From Roseomonas marmotae (GTDB lineage: Bacteria > Pseudomonadota > Alphaproteobacteria > Acetobacterales > Acetobacteraceae), in the NCBI RefSeq assembly GCF_017654485.1, contig NZ_CP061092.1:124001-188000 (forward strand): a DNA stretch of 64,000 nucleotides, given 5' to 3'. Each line of letters begins with the position of its first letter. The stretch's first letter is position 1. Made by a program: the position numbers and the translations under genes. Positions 27,510-37,284 of this stretch are shown piece by piece. The notes beneath the pieces were generated by a model, which was not told where the DNA came from, searched no databases, and saw nothing but the letters and a program-made list of their open reading frames with translations.

Positions 27510-28400
27510 TCAGACGCGGAGCCGGGGGTCCAGCGCGTCACGCAGCGCATCGCCCAGCAGGTTGAAGCTCAAGACCAAGACAAAGATCATCGCGCAGGGC
27601 AGTACCGCGATATGCGGCGCGAAGAACAGGAAGTTCCGCCCCTCAGCCGCCATCGCACCCAGCTCCGCCATCGGCGGCTGTGCGCCGAGGCCGAGGAAGG
27701 ACAGCGCCGAACCGAGCAGGATGACCTGCCCGAAGCGCAGCGTCGCGAAGACGAACATGGGCGACAGGCAATTGGGTGCCACGTGGCGCAGCATCAGCCG
27801 GGCATCGCCCATGCCGGTGGCGCGCGCGGCCTCGATATAATCCTGGCGCATCACCACCAACGCGGCGCCGCGCACGATGCGCGCCATCAGCGGCACCGTG
27901 GCAACGGACAGAGCCAGCACCACCGCCAGAATGCCGGGGCCGAAGATGGCCGCCAGCGCTAGGCCGAAGAGAATGGCGGGGAAGGAGAGCAGCACGTCCA
28001 TCAGCCGCATCAGCAGCCCGTCCACGCGGCGGTAGAAGGCGGCGGCGAAGCCTACCAGCGCGCCCACGAGGCCACCCAGCATCACCGAGGCGATGCCGAT
28101 GACGAAGGTGATCCGCAGCCCGTAGAGCAGCCGGGTGATCATGTCGCGCCCCTGCGCATCCGCGCCCAGCAGCAGACCTGGCGTGCCCGGCACCGCCATG
28201 GCGGAGCCGAGGTCGTTGTCGAAGGGGTCGGTGGGCGCCAGTACCGGCGCCAGCAGGGCCGAGAGCACCAGCAGGACGGCGACAAGCAGGGCCGCCGCCG
28301 CCACGGGCTCCCGCACCAGGCGGCGCAGGGTGCCGGGGGCGCGGCGCGGGGCGGGTATGGGAGACGTGACGGCGGCCGGGGCCGTGGTGGCGCTGGCCAT
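27510..28400 (-). CDS. Dpp-type ABC permease, C subunit
   Basis: A 296-residue inner-membrane permease with about six hydrophobic segments after a Pro/Ala-rich cytoplasmic N-terminus. The EAA motif that contacts the ATPases reads EAARATGMGDARLMLRHVAP around residues 188-207. It is separated from the upstream B-subunit gene by 2 bases and from the receptor gene by 26. With that partner it forms the translocation channel. Confidence 0.92.
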   Translation of the reverse strand: MASATTAPAAVTSPIPAPRRAPGTLRRLVREPVAAAALLVAVLLVLSALLAPVLAPTDPFDNDLGSAMAVPGTPGLLLGADAQGRDMITRLLYGLRITFVIGIASVMLGGLVGALVGFAAAFYRRVDGLLMRLMDVLLSFPAILFGLALAAIFGPGILAVVLALSVATVPLMARIVRGAALVVMRQDYIEAARATGMGDARLMLRHVAPNCLSPMFVFATLRFGQVILLGSALSFLGLGAQPPMAELGAMAAEGRNFLFFAPHIAVLPCAMIFVLVLSFNLLGDALRDALDPRLRV

Positions 28401-28402
28401 GC

Positions 28403-29344
28403 TCAGGCCCCCCTCATGCGCGGATCGAGCAGCACGTAGAGCAGGTCCACCACCAGGTTGATGAGGATGAAGCCCAGTGAGAGCACGATGATGGTGCCCT
28501 GGGCCATCGGGAAATCCGAGGAGAGGATGGCGCCCACCGCCAGCCGCCCGACGCCGGGCCAGGAGAAGACGGTTTCCGTTACCACCGCGCCGCCCAGCAG
28601 GAAGCCGATCTGCAGCCCGATCAGCGTTACCACCGGGATCAGCGCGTTACGCAGCGCGTGGTGCAGCACCACGGCGCGCTCGGTCAGTCCCTTGGCGCGG
28701 GCGGTGCGCACATGCTCGGCGCCCAGCACGTCCAGCACCGCCGTGCGGGTCATGCGCGCCACGGGGGCGATGAAGACGCCGCCCAGCGTCAGCGCCGGCA
28801 GCGCCACGGCCTGCCAGCCTTCCACCGTCCAGAGCGGCCCGCCGCGCCCGGTGAAGGGCAGCAACTGCCACTGGAAGCCGACAAACCAGATCAGCACCAG
28901 CCCCAGGAAGAACACGGGTACCGAGCCTCCCGCCACGGAGAGCGCGGTGATGGCGCGGTCCAGCAGGGTGCCGCGATAATAGGCGGCCACCGTGCCCAGC
29001 GCGATCCCGGCCGGGATGGACCAGAAGAGGGACGCGAACATCAATTCCAGCGTCGGCCCGATGGTGACGCCAAGTTCCTGCGTCACCGGGACGTTGTTGA
29101 TGATGGAGACGCCGAGGTCGCCTTGCAGCAGCCGCCACAGATAGATGGCGAACTGCACGTAGATCGGCTGGTCCAGCCCCAGGTCGCGGCGGATGGCGGC
29201 CACCACATCCGCCGTGGCGGTGGGACCCGCCCGCACCACCGCAGGGTCCGTCGGCACCACCTGCATCAGCAGGAAACCGATCAGCAGCACGCCCAGCATG
29301 ACCGGCACGATCAGCAGCAGGCGTTGCACCACGTGACGCAGCAT
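28403..29344 (-). CDS. Dpp-type ABC permease, B subunit
   Basis: A 313-residue permease. The ATG at 29344 (MLRHVVQRLLLIVPVMLG) is preferred over a longer frame because it begins the family's typical first helix and lies 4 bases after the stop of the upstream amidohydrolase, so initiation is probably coupled. About six membrane segments are visible, and the EAA-type loop reads VRTARAKGLTERAVVLHHAL. It is the second gene of the seven-gene operon. Confidence 0.9.
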   Translation of the reverse strand: MLRHVVQRLLLIVPVMLGVLLIGFLLMQVVPTDPAVVRAGPTATADVVAAIRRDLGLDQPIYVQFAIYLWRLLQGDLGVSIINNVPVTQELGVTIGPTLELMFASLFWSIPAGIALGTVAAYYRGTLLDRAITALSVAGGSVPVFFLGLVLIWFVGFQWQLLPFTGRGGPLWTVEGWQAVALPALTLGGVFIAPVARMTRTAVLDVLGAEHVRTARAKGLTERAVVLHHALRNALIPVVTLIGLQIGFLLGGAVVTETVFSWPGVGRLAVGAILSSDFPMAQGTIIVLSLGFILINLVVDLLYVLLDPRMRGA

Positions 29345-29348
29345 GGCG

Positions 29349-31010
29349 TCAGCCCGCCGCCGCCGAGAGGGCCGCCACCTCGCCATGGCGGTCGAAGATC
29401 GTCATGCCGCCCCGGAAGGTCATGTCGGCCTGGGTCGAGAACAGTGCCTCCGGCTCCTCCGCGAAGATGTCGCGGGAGAGGATGGTGATATCGGCCTGCT
29501 GCCCCGGCTCCAGTGTGCCGCGCTCACCCTCGGCAAACTGGCTGAAGGCGCCGCACCAAGTGTAGCAATGCACCGCTTCCTCCATGGTCAGTATTTCCTC
29601 CGCCCCCAGAACAGTGCCCTTGTTCGTCTTGCGCGTGACCATGGCGTAGAGATTGGGGAAAGGGTCCACCGTGCAGACCGGGCTGTCCGAGGAGGCGGAG
29701 GGATGATGGCCCTCACGCAGCCAGGTCGCCATCGGATAGGCGGCGGCGGCACGCTCCTGCCCCAGGTTGGTGACATAGAGATCACCGAATTCGTACATGA
29801 AGACAGGCTGCGGCACCGGCAGGATGCCATGGCGCAGCATGCGCTGGCGCTGGCTGCGGTTCAGGAAGCCGCAGTGCTCGATGCGGTGCCGGCGGCCGGC
29901 GATCGGCGCGTCCGGCGCATCCGCCCTTTCCATGCCGGACAGCACCTGCTCGATAGCGGCATCGCCGATGGCATGGATGTCCAACTGCCAGCCCTGACGA
30001 TGATAACGCGCCAGCATGTCGTGCATCGCATCGTCCGGGAAGCAGAAGATGCCCGTGCCGCCACCAGCACTTTCGAGATAGGGGTCGAAGAAGGCGGCTG
30101 TCAGGCCGCCGGCGGAGCCATCGCCAAAGACCTTCATGCCGCCCCAGGCCAACAGGTTCCCGGCCGTCGCGCCGGCGGCGATGCCGGGGCGGATGCCCGC
30201 CTCCCAGGCCTGCTGCGCGATGCCTTCGGGATTGCCGAAGAGCACCTGCCACATCCGCTGGTGCAGCCGCCCCTCGGCCTCGGCCTGGTGGTAGGCAGCG
30301 ACTTCGGCCATGCCGGCAGTCATGCCGATATTCATGTCGCTGGCCGATGCGAAGCCATAGCTCGCCAGCCGCTGTCCGGCCTGGTCGATCGCATCCACCA
30401 GCTGCGCCTCGGCATAGGCCGGCATCGCCTGCTTGATCATCCGCATGGCGCGCTCGGCGAACAATCCGGTCAGGCGGCCATTCTTGCGCTCGATGAGCCC
30501 GCCCTCGGGGTCCGGCGTGTTGTGGCTGACGCCCGCCAGCTTCATCGCCATGGAATTGGCGACGCAGACATGGCCGCAGGTGCGGATAATGAACACCGGA
30601 TTGTCCGGCGCCACGCGATCCAGTTCTTCCGCCAGGGGATGGCGGCCGATATCCAACTCGCCGTGGTCGTAGCCACGGCCGGAAATCCACTGCCCCTTCG
30701 GCGCGCGCTTCGCTGCCTCTCCGATGCGCCTCAGCACCTCGTCCAGCGTGCGTACTTCCTCGGCGCGCAGGTTCACCTGATTCAGCGCCAGCCCGAAAGC
30801 GGCCAGATGCATATGCGCTTCATTGAAGGCCGGCACCGCCACGCGGCCGCCCAGATCGATACGCCGTGCCGCCGCGCTCACTCCTTGGGACGCTTCCTCC
30901 TCCGTGCCCACGGCAACAACGCGGCCGTCGCGCACGGCCAGCGCGTCGGCAAATCCGCCGCGCAGCCCCCGAAAGATCCGGCCACCAGAAATCAGCAGCT
31001 CCGTGCTCAT
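29349..31010 (-). CDS. YtcJ-type amidohydrolase family protein
   Basis: A 553-residue amidohydrolase of the amidohydrolase_3 (YtcJ-like) group. Metal and active-site motifs are present: FNEAHMHLAAFG (HxH), GRGYDHGELD, DIHAIGDAAIEQV, RIEHCGFL and SASSDSPVCTVDPFPNL. No signal peptide is seen, so it is probably cytoplasmic. The start at MSTELLISGGRIF is chosen because that is where family similarity begins; an in-frame GTG 20 codons upstream lacks a ribosome site. It is the first gene of the operon with the Dpp-type importer and a second, different amidohydrolase, implying stepwise cleavage of the imported compound. Confidence 0.85.
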   Translation of the reverse strand: MSTELLISGGRIFRGLRGGFADALAVRDGRVVAVGTEEEASQGVSAAARRIDLGGRVAVPAFNEAHMHLAAFGLALNQVNLRAEEVRTLDEVLRRIGEAAKRAPKGQWISGRGYDHGELDIGRHPLAEELDRVAPDNPVFIIRTCGHVCVANSMAMKLAGVSHNTPDPEGGLIERKNGRLTGLFAERAMRMIKQAMPAYAEAQLVDAIDQAGQRLASYGFASASDMNIGMTAGMAEVAAYHQAEAEGRLHQRMWQVLFGNPEGIAQQAWEAGIRPGIAAGATAGNLLAWGGMKVFGDGSAGGLTAAFFDPYLESAGGGTGIFCFPDDAMHDMLARYHRQGWQLDIHAIGDAAIEQVLSGMERADAPDAPIAGRRHRIEHCGFLNRSQRQRMLRHGILPVPQPVFMYEFGDLYVTNLGQERAAAAYPMATWLREGHHPSASSDSPVCTVDPFPNLYAMVTRKTNKGTVLGAEEILTMEEAVHCYTWCGAFSQFAEGERGTLEPGQQADITILSRDIFAEEPEALFSTQADMTFRGGMTIFDRHGEVAALSAAAG

Positions 31011-31070
31011 GCACACGTGCCCCAGTGGGTGATGATCGGGTGCATGGCCGCTCTCCTCGCTGGATGACAC

Positions 31071-31802
31071 GGATGCAAGCAGTCACCATGAGCAGCGTCA
31101 AGCCCGGACGAACCGGGCACAGCCTCTCCCAATACGTCGCGATGCTCAAGCGCTTGGCAGGCGTATCGCGCTGAGCACAGATCATGATCAGTTCTGCCGC
31201 TAACATGGTCATCATGATGAGCGCTTGCCTCATCAGGCACCGCGGCCCGGTGGAGGCCCCGAGATGCACGGCCCCATGCCCCTGACATTTTGGCGGCTGG
31301 GACGGAACCCGGTGCTGATTGTCCTCGGGCCAGTCCAGGGTTGTAGTCGCTGATCCAGCTGACCAGCCAGGCTCAGGACGCGTCCATCCAGAAGAGGACA
31401 GCGCCGGTGAGGTCGTGGCGCTTTACCCCGCGATCTCACCCGTCACCAGGATCCGGGTACGGGCGGGGCAAGAAGGGGGCCTGGCTCCAACTGCCGGGCA
31501 AGACCGTGCCGGTGCCGAACCGGATCGCGACGGAAGGCGCGACAGGCTGGCCGGCGCGCTTCTCCGCCGGAGACCGCAGCGCACGGCATCCGGTGCTGAC
31601 CCAGGCGCCGGAAGCGGACCGGTCGCGTCCACCCAGCTCCTGCCACGCCTGAGCCAATAAGCCGTGGCCGCGGCGGGAAGCTATGCGCCCAGCCCTGGCC
31701 ATCGTTTCGGCACCGATGTCCACACCACCTCCCGGTGCTGTTGCGCACCAGAACGCAGTGCGCTCCCGGGAGGCGTTCAGCTCACGGGGCGTCAGCCCGG
31801 CG
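31071..31802. other. 732-bp stretch without an assignable gene
   Basis: This should hold the promoter of the seven-gene importer operon, but no convincing -35/-10 pair was found. A plus-strand frame at 31407-31652 reads moderately protein-like (GAWLQLPGKTVPVPNRIATE) without a recognised family or ribosome site; it may be a remnant. Confidence 0.45.
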
Positions 31803-32879
31803 TCACAGGTCCCGCAGAGCCTTCTTGTTCGACCGATACGCTTTCTGCAGCGCAGCCTGACGGCGGCGTTCGACCTCCTGCGCCATCCGGTCTTTCGTTA
31901 CCCCCAACGCCGCCAGTTCCTGGCTCAGCTTCTGGAAATGCGCCCAGCGGCCGGCATCGAGGAGGCCTTCGTCCAGCGCGCTGCGTACCGCACAGCCCGG
32001 TTCGCTACTGTGCCCGCAGTCGCGGAACCGGCAATTCATGCCCAAGTGCTCGATGTCGTCGAAGACCGTGCTGAGACCCTCATCCGCGTCAATCAGGCCG
32101 ACTTCGCGTATGCCGGGCGTGTCGAGGATCATCCCTCCGCCGGGGAGCAGGACAAGTTGCCGATGGCTGGTGGTGTGGCGCCCCCGGGCATCCGCCGCGC
32201 GGATATCCTGGGTTGCCATCCGCTCCTCACCCAGAAGAGCATTCACCAGGGTGGATTTGCCCACACCCGATGAGCCGATCAGCACACAGGTTTCGCCCGG
32301 CGAGATGTGATCCATCAAACTGCCCAGGCCCAGCCCTTGTCGCGCCGAAACAATGAGGATCGGGCAGCCCGCCGCCAGGGTGGCCACTTCGGCGGCCTGG
32401 CCTTCGGGCTGCTCGCACAGGTCGGCCTTGGTCAGCACCACCACCGGCCGCGCGCCACTCTGCCAGGCAGCCGCAAGGAAGCGCTCAAGCCGGCGCGGAT
32501 TGAACTCGGCGTTCAGCGAGGTGACAATGAAGACGACGTCGATATTGGCGGCGATGACCTGTAGTGTCTGCACGCTATCGGCCGCCCGGCGCACGAATGC
32601 GGTGCGGCGAGGCAGGACGGCATGGATGGTAGCTTTACCTTCGCCGGCCTTCGCCGACAGAGCCACCCAGTCACCAGCGGCCGGATGGCCTGCCTCCCGG
32701 GCCTCGTGGCGCAGGCGGCCAGACAGCCTGGCGCTCAGGCTGCCGGCATCCGTGACCACCAGATGCGCCTCGCGCTGCTGGACGACAATACGCCCGGGGA
32801 GGTGGCCGGCCCGCGCATGCGGCTCGAAGGCCAGTCGCAGTGCATCGGACCAGCCATACTGTTCGATCAAAGGCAGCAC
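31803..32879 (-). CDS. rsgA: ribosome small-subunit-dependent GTPase RsgA
   Basis: A 358-residue circularly permuted GTPase. The GTG at 32879 (VLPLIEQYGWSDALRLAF) matches the usual start; the open frame continues far upstream but without family resemblance. An OB-fold region (PGRIVVQQREAHLVV to AAGDWVAL) precedes the permuted G domain in the order G4 (LTKADL), G1 (GSSGVGKST), G2-like TTSHRQLVLL, G3 (LDTPGIREV). The zinc knuckle CRFRDCGHSSEPGC follows. RsgA acts in late maturation of the 30S subunit. Monocistronic. Confidence 0.94.
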   Translation of the reverse strand: MLPLIEQYGWSDALRLAFEPHARAGHLPGRIVVQQREAHLVVTDAGSLSARLSGRLRHEAREAGHPAAGDWVALSAKAGEGKATIHAVLPRRTAFVRRAADSVQTLQVIAANIDVVFIVTSLNAEFNPRRLERFLAAAWQSGARPVVVLTKADLCEQPEGQAAEVATLAAGCPILIVSARQGLGLGSLMDHISPGETCVLIGSSGVGKSTLVNALLGEERMATQDIRAADARGRHTTSHRQLVLLPGGGMILDTPGIREVGLIDADEGLSTVFDDIEHLGMNCRFRDCGHSSEPGCAVRSALDEGLLDAGRWAHFQKLSQELAALGVTKDRMAQEVERRRQAALQKAYRSNKKALRDL

Positions 32880-33210
32880 TCTCAGAAGGGATGGGCATCC
32901 TAGCACCGACGGAGCGACAAACCGAACCTTTACGCCGTTGCTCGTTGTAAGGGCTTTAGCCGATCCTGCGCGGGCAGCGGGTCCGCTGCCGCAGCGCCCC
33001 ATCCCATCCGGAAGCTTCAGGACCCCGCGGAAGGGCTCGATGATATCCTGGCGCGGCAGGTGCTGTACCGAGGCGCCACGGTTCGAAATGGCATCGGCAA
33101 GCTGATGACCCGTCATGTGGGGCGTTCCGGCTGTATCAACCGGCACCGTGTTGACGCCTGTCAGCGCGTACCTGCACCCTTGCAACTTCGGAACGACAGG
33201 GATGCGACAC

Positions 33211-34239
33211 ATGATCAAGCGTGCTTGGATGGCCGCGCTGGCCGCTGCCGCAACATTCTTCTCCCTGCCTGAGCCGGCCAGGGCAGGCGCCACCTTGGAC
33301 GCCGTGAAGGCGCGTGGACAGCTGGTTTGCGGCATCCACACCGGCGTTGCCGGCTTCGCCTTGCCGGATTCCCGGGGCATCTGGCGCGGCCTGGATATCG
33401 ACCTCTGCCGTGGACTGGCCGTCGCGCTGTTCGGGGATGCGGAGAAGGTGCGCTTCCAGCCGCTCAGCTCCTCCACCCGCTTCACGGCGCTGGGTTCGGG
33501 GGAAGTGGACGTTCTGTTCCGCACGAGCACCCATACGCTCATGCGCGACGTCACGCTCGGCTTGCGGGCCGTGACGCCGTATTTCTACGACGGGCACGGC
33601 TTCATGGTACGCGCTGGCGCCGGGATCACCAAAGCGTCCGAGATGGGGGGGGCGACGATCTGTCTCATCAGCGGCACCACAAACGAACTGGTGACAGCGG
33701 ACTACTTCCGGACACAGAACCTGACCTTCACCCCCATTCTGTTCGAACGCACGGACCAGGCGGTCGCTGCCTTGCAGGCGGGGCGGTGCGACAGCTTCGG
33801 CACCGATGCCTCACAGCTCGCCGCCAGCCGCTCCTCGCTGCAGAACCCGAATGAATGGACCATCCTGGCGGAGCGCTTCTCCAAGGAGCCCTACGGCCCC
33901 TATGTGCGCCGGGGCGATGAGGAGTGGTTCGACCTGGTGCGCTGGTATGTCAATGCATTGATGGAGGCGGAAGAACGCGGCGTCACCGCAGCCAATGTCG
34001 AGCAGATGCGCCAGGAAAGCACCAACCCCGACACGCGGCGCCTGCTGGGCGCGACGCCGGAGATCGCGCAGGCCCTGAAGCTGGACCCGCTCTGGGTTGT
34101 GAAGGTCATCAAATCCATGGGCAATTATGGCGAGATCTACGAGCGCAACATGGGCCTGAAGACGCCGATCGGCCTGGCGCGGGGGCCGAACGAGCTGTGG
34201 ACGCGGGGCGGTCTGCTTTACCCATTGCCCATGCGCTGA
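33211..34239 (+). CDS. amino-acid ABC transporter substrate-binding protein (family 3)
   Basis: A 342-residue periplasmic receptor of the general amino-acid (AapJ/BztA-like) type. The ATG at 33211 is preferred; a start 3 codons earlier has its purine-rich site too close. The signal peptide covers about residues 1-25 (MIKRAWMAALAAAATFFSLP). The mature start GATLDAVKARGQLVCGIHTG is typical, with later motifs SGEVDVLFRTSTHT and GRCDSFGTDASQLAA. No permease or ATPase genes are adjacent, so it either serves a transporter elsewhere or has another sensing role. Confidence 0.9.
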   Translation: MIKRAWMAALAAAATFFSLPEPARAGATLDAVKARGQLVCGIHTGVAGFALPDSRGIWRGLDIDLCRGLAVALFGDAEKVRFQPLSSSTRFTALGSGEVDVLFRTSTHTLMRDVTLGLRAVTPYFYDGHGFMVRAGAGITKASEMGGATICLISGTTNELVTADYFRTQNLTFTPILFERTDQAVAALQAGRCDSFGTDASQLAASRSSLQNPNEWTILAERFSKEPYGPYVRRGDEEWFDLVRWYVNALMEAEERGVTAANVEQMRQESTNPDTRRLLGATPEIAQALKLDPLWVVKVIKSMGNYGEIYERNMGLKTPIGLARGPNELWTRGGLLYPLPMR

Positions 34240-34615
34240 GGAAAGCGGGCACCGAGGGCGGCCCGTCAGGTCGATCTGTTTCGCCGTGGTTCCGCGCGGG
34301 TTTGCTACGCCCTGGACCATTGACGCTGATCAGGACGCGGAGCCGCTTCAGGGGTGTGGCGCCCCACCAACTCCGGCGGCCTCGCCGGCCTGTCCGAGCG
34401 GCCCGCCTCCGGGTGGTCGGGCGATATGCCTGCGCCCGCCTGCTCGGGCCGGAGGCAACCGGCGCCCGGAAGAGGCCGTGCTCACGACCAATGGCGCCAT
34501 GCATCCGCTTCCGCCGCTGGGGCATTCCCTCAGAAACCGTCGCGCTTGATGGCGGCTGGTGGCGCAATGCTGGATTGCCGTGGCAACCTCCGGCGCTTCA
34601 GAACCGGAGGAACGC

Positions 34616-35650
34616 ATGATGAAGCACCCCCTGACCGTCCTGGCTCTCGCGCTCGGGATCGGCGCCGCCCAGGCGCAGACATTGCCACCGCTACAGATCC
34701 AGGAGATCGGCAGCTTTCATGTCGGCGGCCGTGTCGTGGCCCTCGAGGGTATGCCGAAGCGCGAGATCGTCCCATCCCCCGGCGCACCACCGATCCAGAT
34801 GGACCCGAACGGTGAGTTCCAGGTCGAGCAGATGTATGCGAATTACGTGAAGCTGGTGCAACCGCGCGCCCGTCATCCCCTCCTGCTCTGGCATGGTGGC
34901 GGCCTGACGGGCGTGACCTGGGAGACGACGCCGGATGGCCGACCGGGATGGCAGATGTATTTTCTGCGCCAGGGCCATGACGTCTATGTCAGCGATGCCA
35001 TGGAGCGCGGCCGCTCCGGCTGGGCACGATTCCCGGAGATCTTCGCGGGTGAGCCCGTCTTCCGCGCGATGGGCGAAGGCTGGGGCCTGTTCCGCGTGGG
35101 ACCGCAATCCGGCTGGAACGCCAGAGCGGCCGAGCGCAGGGCCTTCGCCGATACACGCTTTCCCGTAGCGGCCTGGGACGCCTTCGCGCGCCAGTCCGTG
35201 CCCCGCTGGACGACCACGGACAGCCAGATCCAGGCGGCCTACAATGCCTATGTCCAGCAGGTCTGCCCTTGCGTGATCATCGTGCACAGCCAGGGTGGCA
35301 ACTTCGCCTTCAACGCCGCTCTGGCGGCGCCGGACAAGGTGCGCGCCGTGATCGCCATCGAGCCGTCCGGCACCCCGTCGGTGGGCACCGACGCGTCGCC
35401 ACTGCGCGATGTGCCGCACCTCGTCGTCTGGGGTGACCATTTCACGGAGTCTCCCTTCTGGCAGAAAATCCGCGGCAATGTCGAGCGCTGGGCTGGCACC
35501 ATCCGCGATGCCGGCGGGACGGCCGACATCATGGACCTGCCGGCCGAAGGTCTCCGCGGCAACAGCCATATGATGATGATGGACACGAACAGCGATGAGG
35601 TCGCTGGCCGGATCCAGGCGTGGATGGAACGGCGCGGCCTGATGCGCTGA
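34616..35650 (+). CDS. secreted alpha/beta hydrolase (esterase-like)
   Basis: A 344-residue hydrolase starting at the ATG preceded by ggaggaacgc. The signal peptide ends AAQAQT near residue 21. The oxyanion motif is LLLWHGGGLTGVTW and the nucleophile elbow IIVHSQGGNFAF: the usual first glycine of GxSxG is valine here. The acid/histidine part is likely VWGDHFTESP and GNSHMMMMDTNSDE. It resembles esterases of the group acting on small hydroxy-ester substrates, but the substrate is not identified. No operon partner; a perfect 13-bp inverted repeat follows at 35702. Confidence 0.82.
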   Translation: MMKHPLTVLALALGIGAAQAQTLPPLQIQEIGSFHVGGRVVALEGMPKREIVPSPGAPPIQMDPNGEFQVEQMYANYVKLVQPRARHPLLLWHGGGLTGVTWETTPDGRPGWQMYFLRQGHDVYVSDAMERGRSGWARFPEIFAGEPVFRAMGEGWGLFRVGPQSGWNARAAERRAFADTRFPVAAWDAFARQSVPRWTTTDSQIQAAYNAYVQQVCPCVIIVHSQGGNFAFNAALAAPDKVRAVIAIEPSGTPSVGTDASPLRDVPHLVVWGDHFTESPFWQKIRGNVERWAGTIRDAGGTADIMDLPAEGLRGNSHMMMMDTNSDEVAGRIQAWMERRGLMR

Positions 35651-35701
35651 AGGGGCGGCCAGGGCTTGTCCCTGGTCAAACCTCACCGGCCTGCTTTCTT
35701 C

Positions 35702-35740
35702 CTCCGCCAGTAGCTTCGGCCCGATACGCTACTGGCGGAG
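35702..35740. repeat. 13-bp perfect inverted repeat
   Basis: Arms ctccgccagtagc (35702-35714) and gctactggcggag (35728-35740) enclose a 13-base loop. It is 51 bases after the stop of the hydrolase gene, so it may end that transcript, but no T tract follows on either strand. Confidence 0.5.
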
Positions 35741-36043
35741 AGACGGCCGCCGCTGCAGATCATCTTTTCCAGTAAATCTTCGATCCATCCGCCGCATTCT
35801 TGTCCGACACCGGCCCGGTGCATGGTTCGGAGGGATGAGGCCAAGCGCCTGATAAGGCCGTCCGTGTGGTCCGCACCGTCCGCGTGGGGCATTCACTGCT
35901 CAACTAGTCGCAGGGGTCGTGAGGCAAGCGTGCATCGTGCTACCCGCCGAGCCCGCGGCGGAGAATTACACTGAAGGCTGTCGGTCTGTTGGAGGACGAA
36001 ACGAGGCCAGGAGCGGTAAGGCGGCCTGGTGTCCGACATCGGC

Positions 36044-36061
36044 CTGACCTGTTCGGGTCAG
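36044..36061. promoter_or_regulatory. possible operator upstream of a Bug receptor gene
   Basis: A 6-bp dyad, ctgacc-tgttcg-ggtcag, ends 79 bases before the start codon at 36141. Its position fits a regulator site, but with only 6-bp arms it could be chance. Apart from this and the repeat at 35702, the interval 35651-36140 shows nothing recognisable. Confidence 0.25.
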
Positions 36062-36140
36062 TGAAATAGGACAGCAGGGCTAACTTGATTGCCTCAGGGC
36101 GGAGCAGCATACCGCCGCCGGATATCTCCGGAGACTGCGC

Positions 36141-37133
36141 ATGTTCCGTTACCCGGCCCGCCGCCAGTTGCTCGGCGCTGGCCTCAGCCTCGCCGGAGCG
36201 GCCGTTCTGGCCAATGCCCCATTGGCTGCCGAGACCTGGCCCAGCCGCCCCGTGCGTCTGCTGATCCCGTTTCCACCAGGTCAGGCGACAGACACCATTC
36301 TGCGCTACATCGCGGACGAACTTTCGAAGCGGTGGCCACAGCGCATCGTTGTGGAGAACCGGGCGGGCGGCGCGGGCGTGGTCGGGATGGAGGCCGGGGC
36401 ACGCTCCGCCCCCGATGGTTACACCCTGGTCGCTTCCACCAGCGGCACCAACGGGATCAACCCGAGCCTGATCCCGAACCTGCCTTACGACGCGGTGCGG
36501 GACTTCACCTACATCACCACGGTGTTCACCATACCGCTGCTGATCGTCGCCCATCCCAGCTTCTCGCCGAACACGGTGCCCGAGCTGCTTGCGGCGGCCA
36601 AGGCGGACCCTGGCGGGATCAACTACGGCAGCGGCGGGCCGGGTACCTCGCAGCATCTCTCGGCCGAGATGTTCGCCAGCCGTGGCGAAGTGAAGCTGAC
36701 GCATGTGCCCTATCGAGGGTCCGGACCCGCGATGGCTGACCTGATTGCCGGCAATATCCCCATGATGTTCGACAGCGTCGCGAGCGCGCTGCCGCATATC
36801 CAGGGTGGGCGGATCAAGGCCCTTGGTGTCACCTCGGCCACCCGGGCACCGCAGCTGCCTGAGGTGCCGACAATCGCTGAATCGCTGCCCGGCTACGAAG
36901 CCATCGGTTGGGGCGGCCTCTGCGTCCCCGAGGCGACACCGCGGGAGGTTGTTGAGCGGATGAATGCCGATGTCACCGCCCTGCTTCGGGAACCGCGGAT
37001 CGCGGCCCGTATGCTGGAACTGGGTGGAACCGCCGCGCCGCAGACGGTCGAGGAAGCCAACACCTTCGTTGCCAGCGAAATCCGCAAATGGGGCGAGGTT
37101 GCACGGGCTGCAGGCGTGAAGCTTGGAGGCTGA
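36141..37133 (+). CDS. Bug/TctC-family tripartite tricarboxylate receptor
   Basis: A 330-residue periplasmic receptor. The ATG follows ccggagactgcgc. A Tat-like signal (YPARRQLLGAGLSLAGAAVL) is cleaved near residue 30. Family hallmarks: WPSRPVRLLIPFPPGQATDT, VENRAGGAGVVGME, PDGYTLVAS, YGSGGPGTSQHLSAEMF, THVPYRGSGPAMADLIAGNI and LPEVPTIAESLPGYEAIGW. Such proteins bind carboxylates for TctAB permeases, but no tctAB genes lie beside it, a common situation in lineages with many Bug genes. The ligand is unknown. Confidence 0.93.
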   Translation: MFRYPARRQLLGAGLSLAGAAVLANAPLAAETWPSRPVRLLIPFPPGQATDTILRYIADELSKRWPQRIVVENRAGGAGVVGMEAGARSAPDGYTLVASTSGTNGINPSLIPNLPYDAVRDFTYITTVFTIPLLIVAHPSFSPNTVPELLAAAKADPGGINYGSGGPGTSQHLSAEMFASRGEVKLTHVPYRGSGPAMADLIAGNIPMMFDSVASALPHIQGGRIKALGVTSATRAPQLPEVPTIAESLPGYEAIGWGGLCVPEATPREVVERMNADVTALLREPRIAARMLELGGTAAPQTVEEANTFVASEIRKWGEVARAAGVKLGG

Positions 37134-37284
37134 ACTCGGCCAGGAACCTGGGGCTGACTTGTTCTGAGGCGTTGAGGAGGGCTGGCACTCCTCCATAGCC
37201 AAGCGAGGTTGCAGCGCAGCGGAATGGCGTGATTCAGCGCGACAGAGCGGATATCGCTACCGAGAACATCCGCTTCCCCCCGTA

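Noticed and set aside
25360..27840. Very long open frame antisense to the amidohydrolase, receptor and permease genes
   Set aside because: High-GC genes commonly leave open antisense frames; the product is His/Gly/Arg-rich shadow sequence, while the minus-strand genes have clear motifs.
32880..33554. Upstream extension of the rsgA frame by 225 codons
   Set aside because: The extension is unrelated to RsgA, overlaps the receptor gene at 33211 in antisense, and the family start fits the GTG at 32879.
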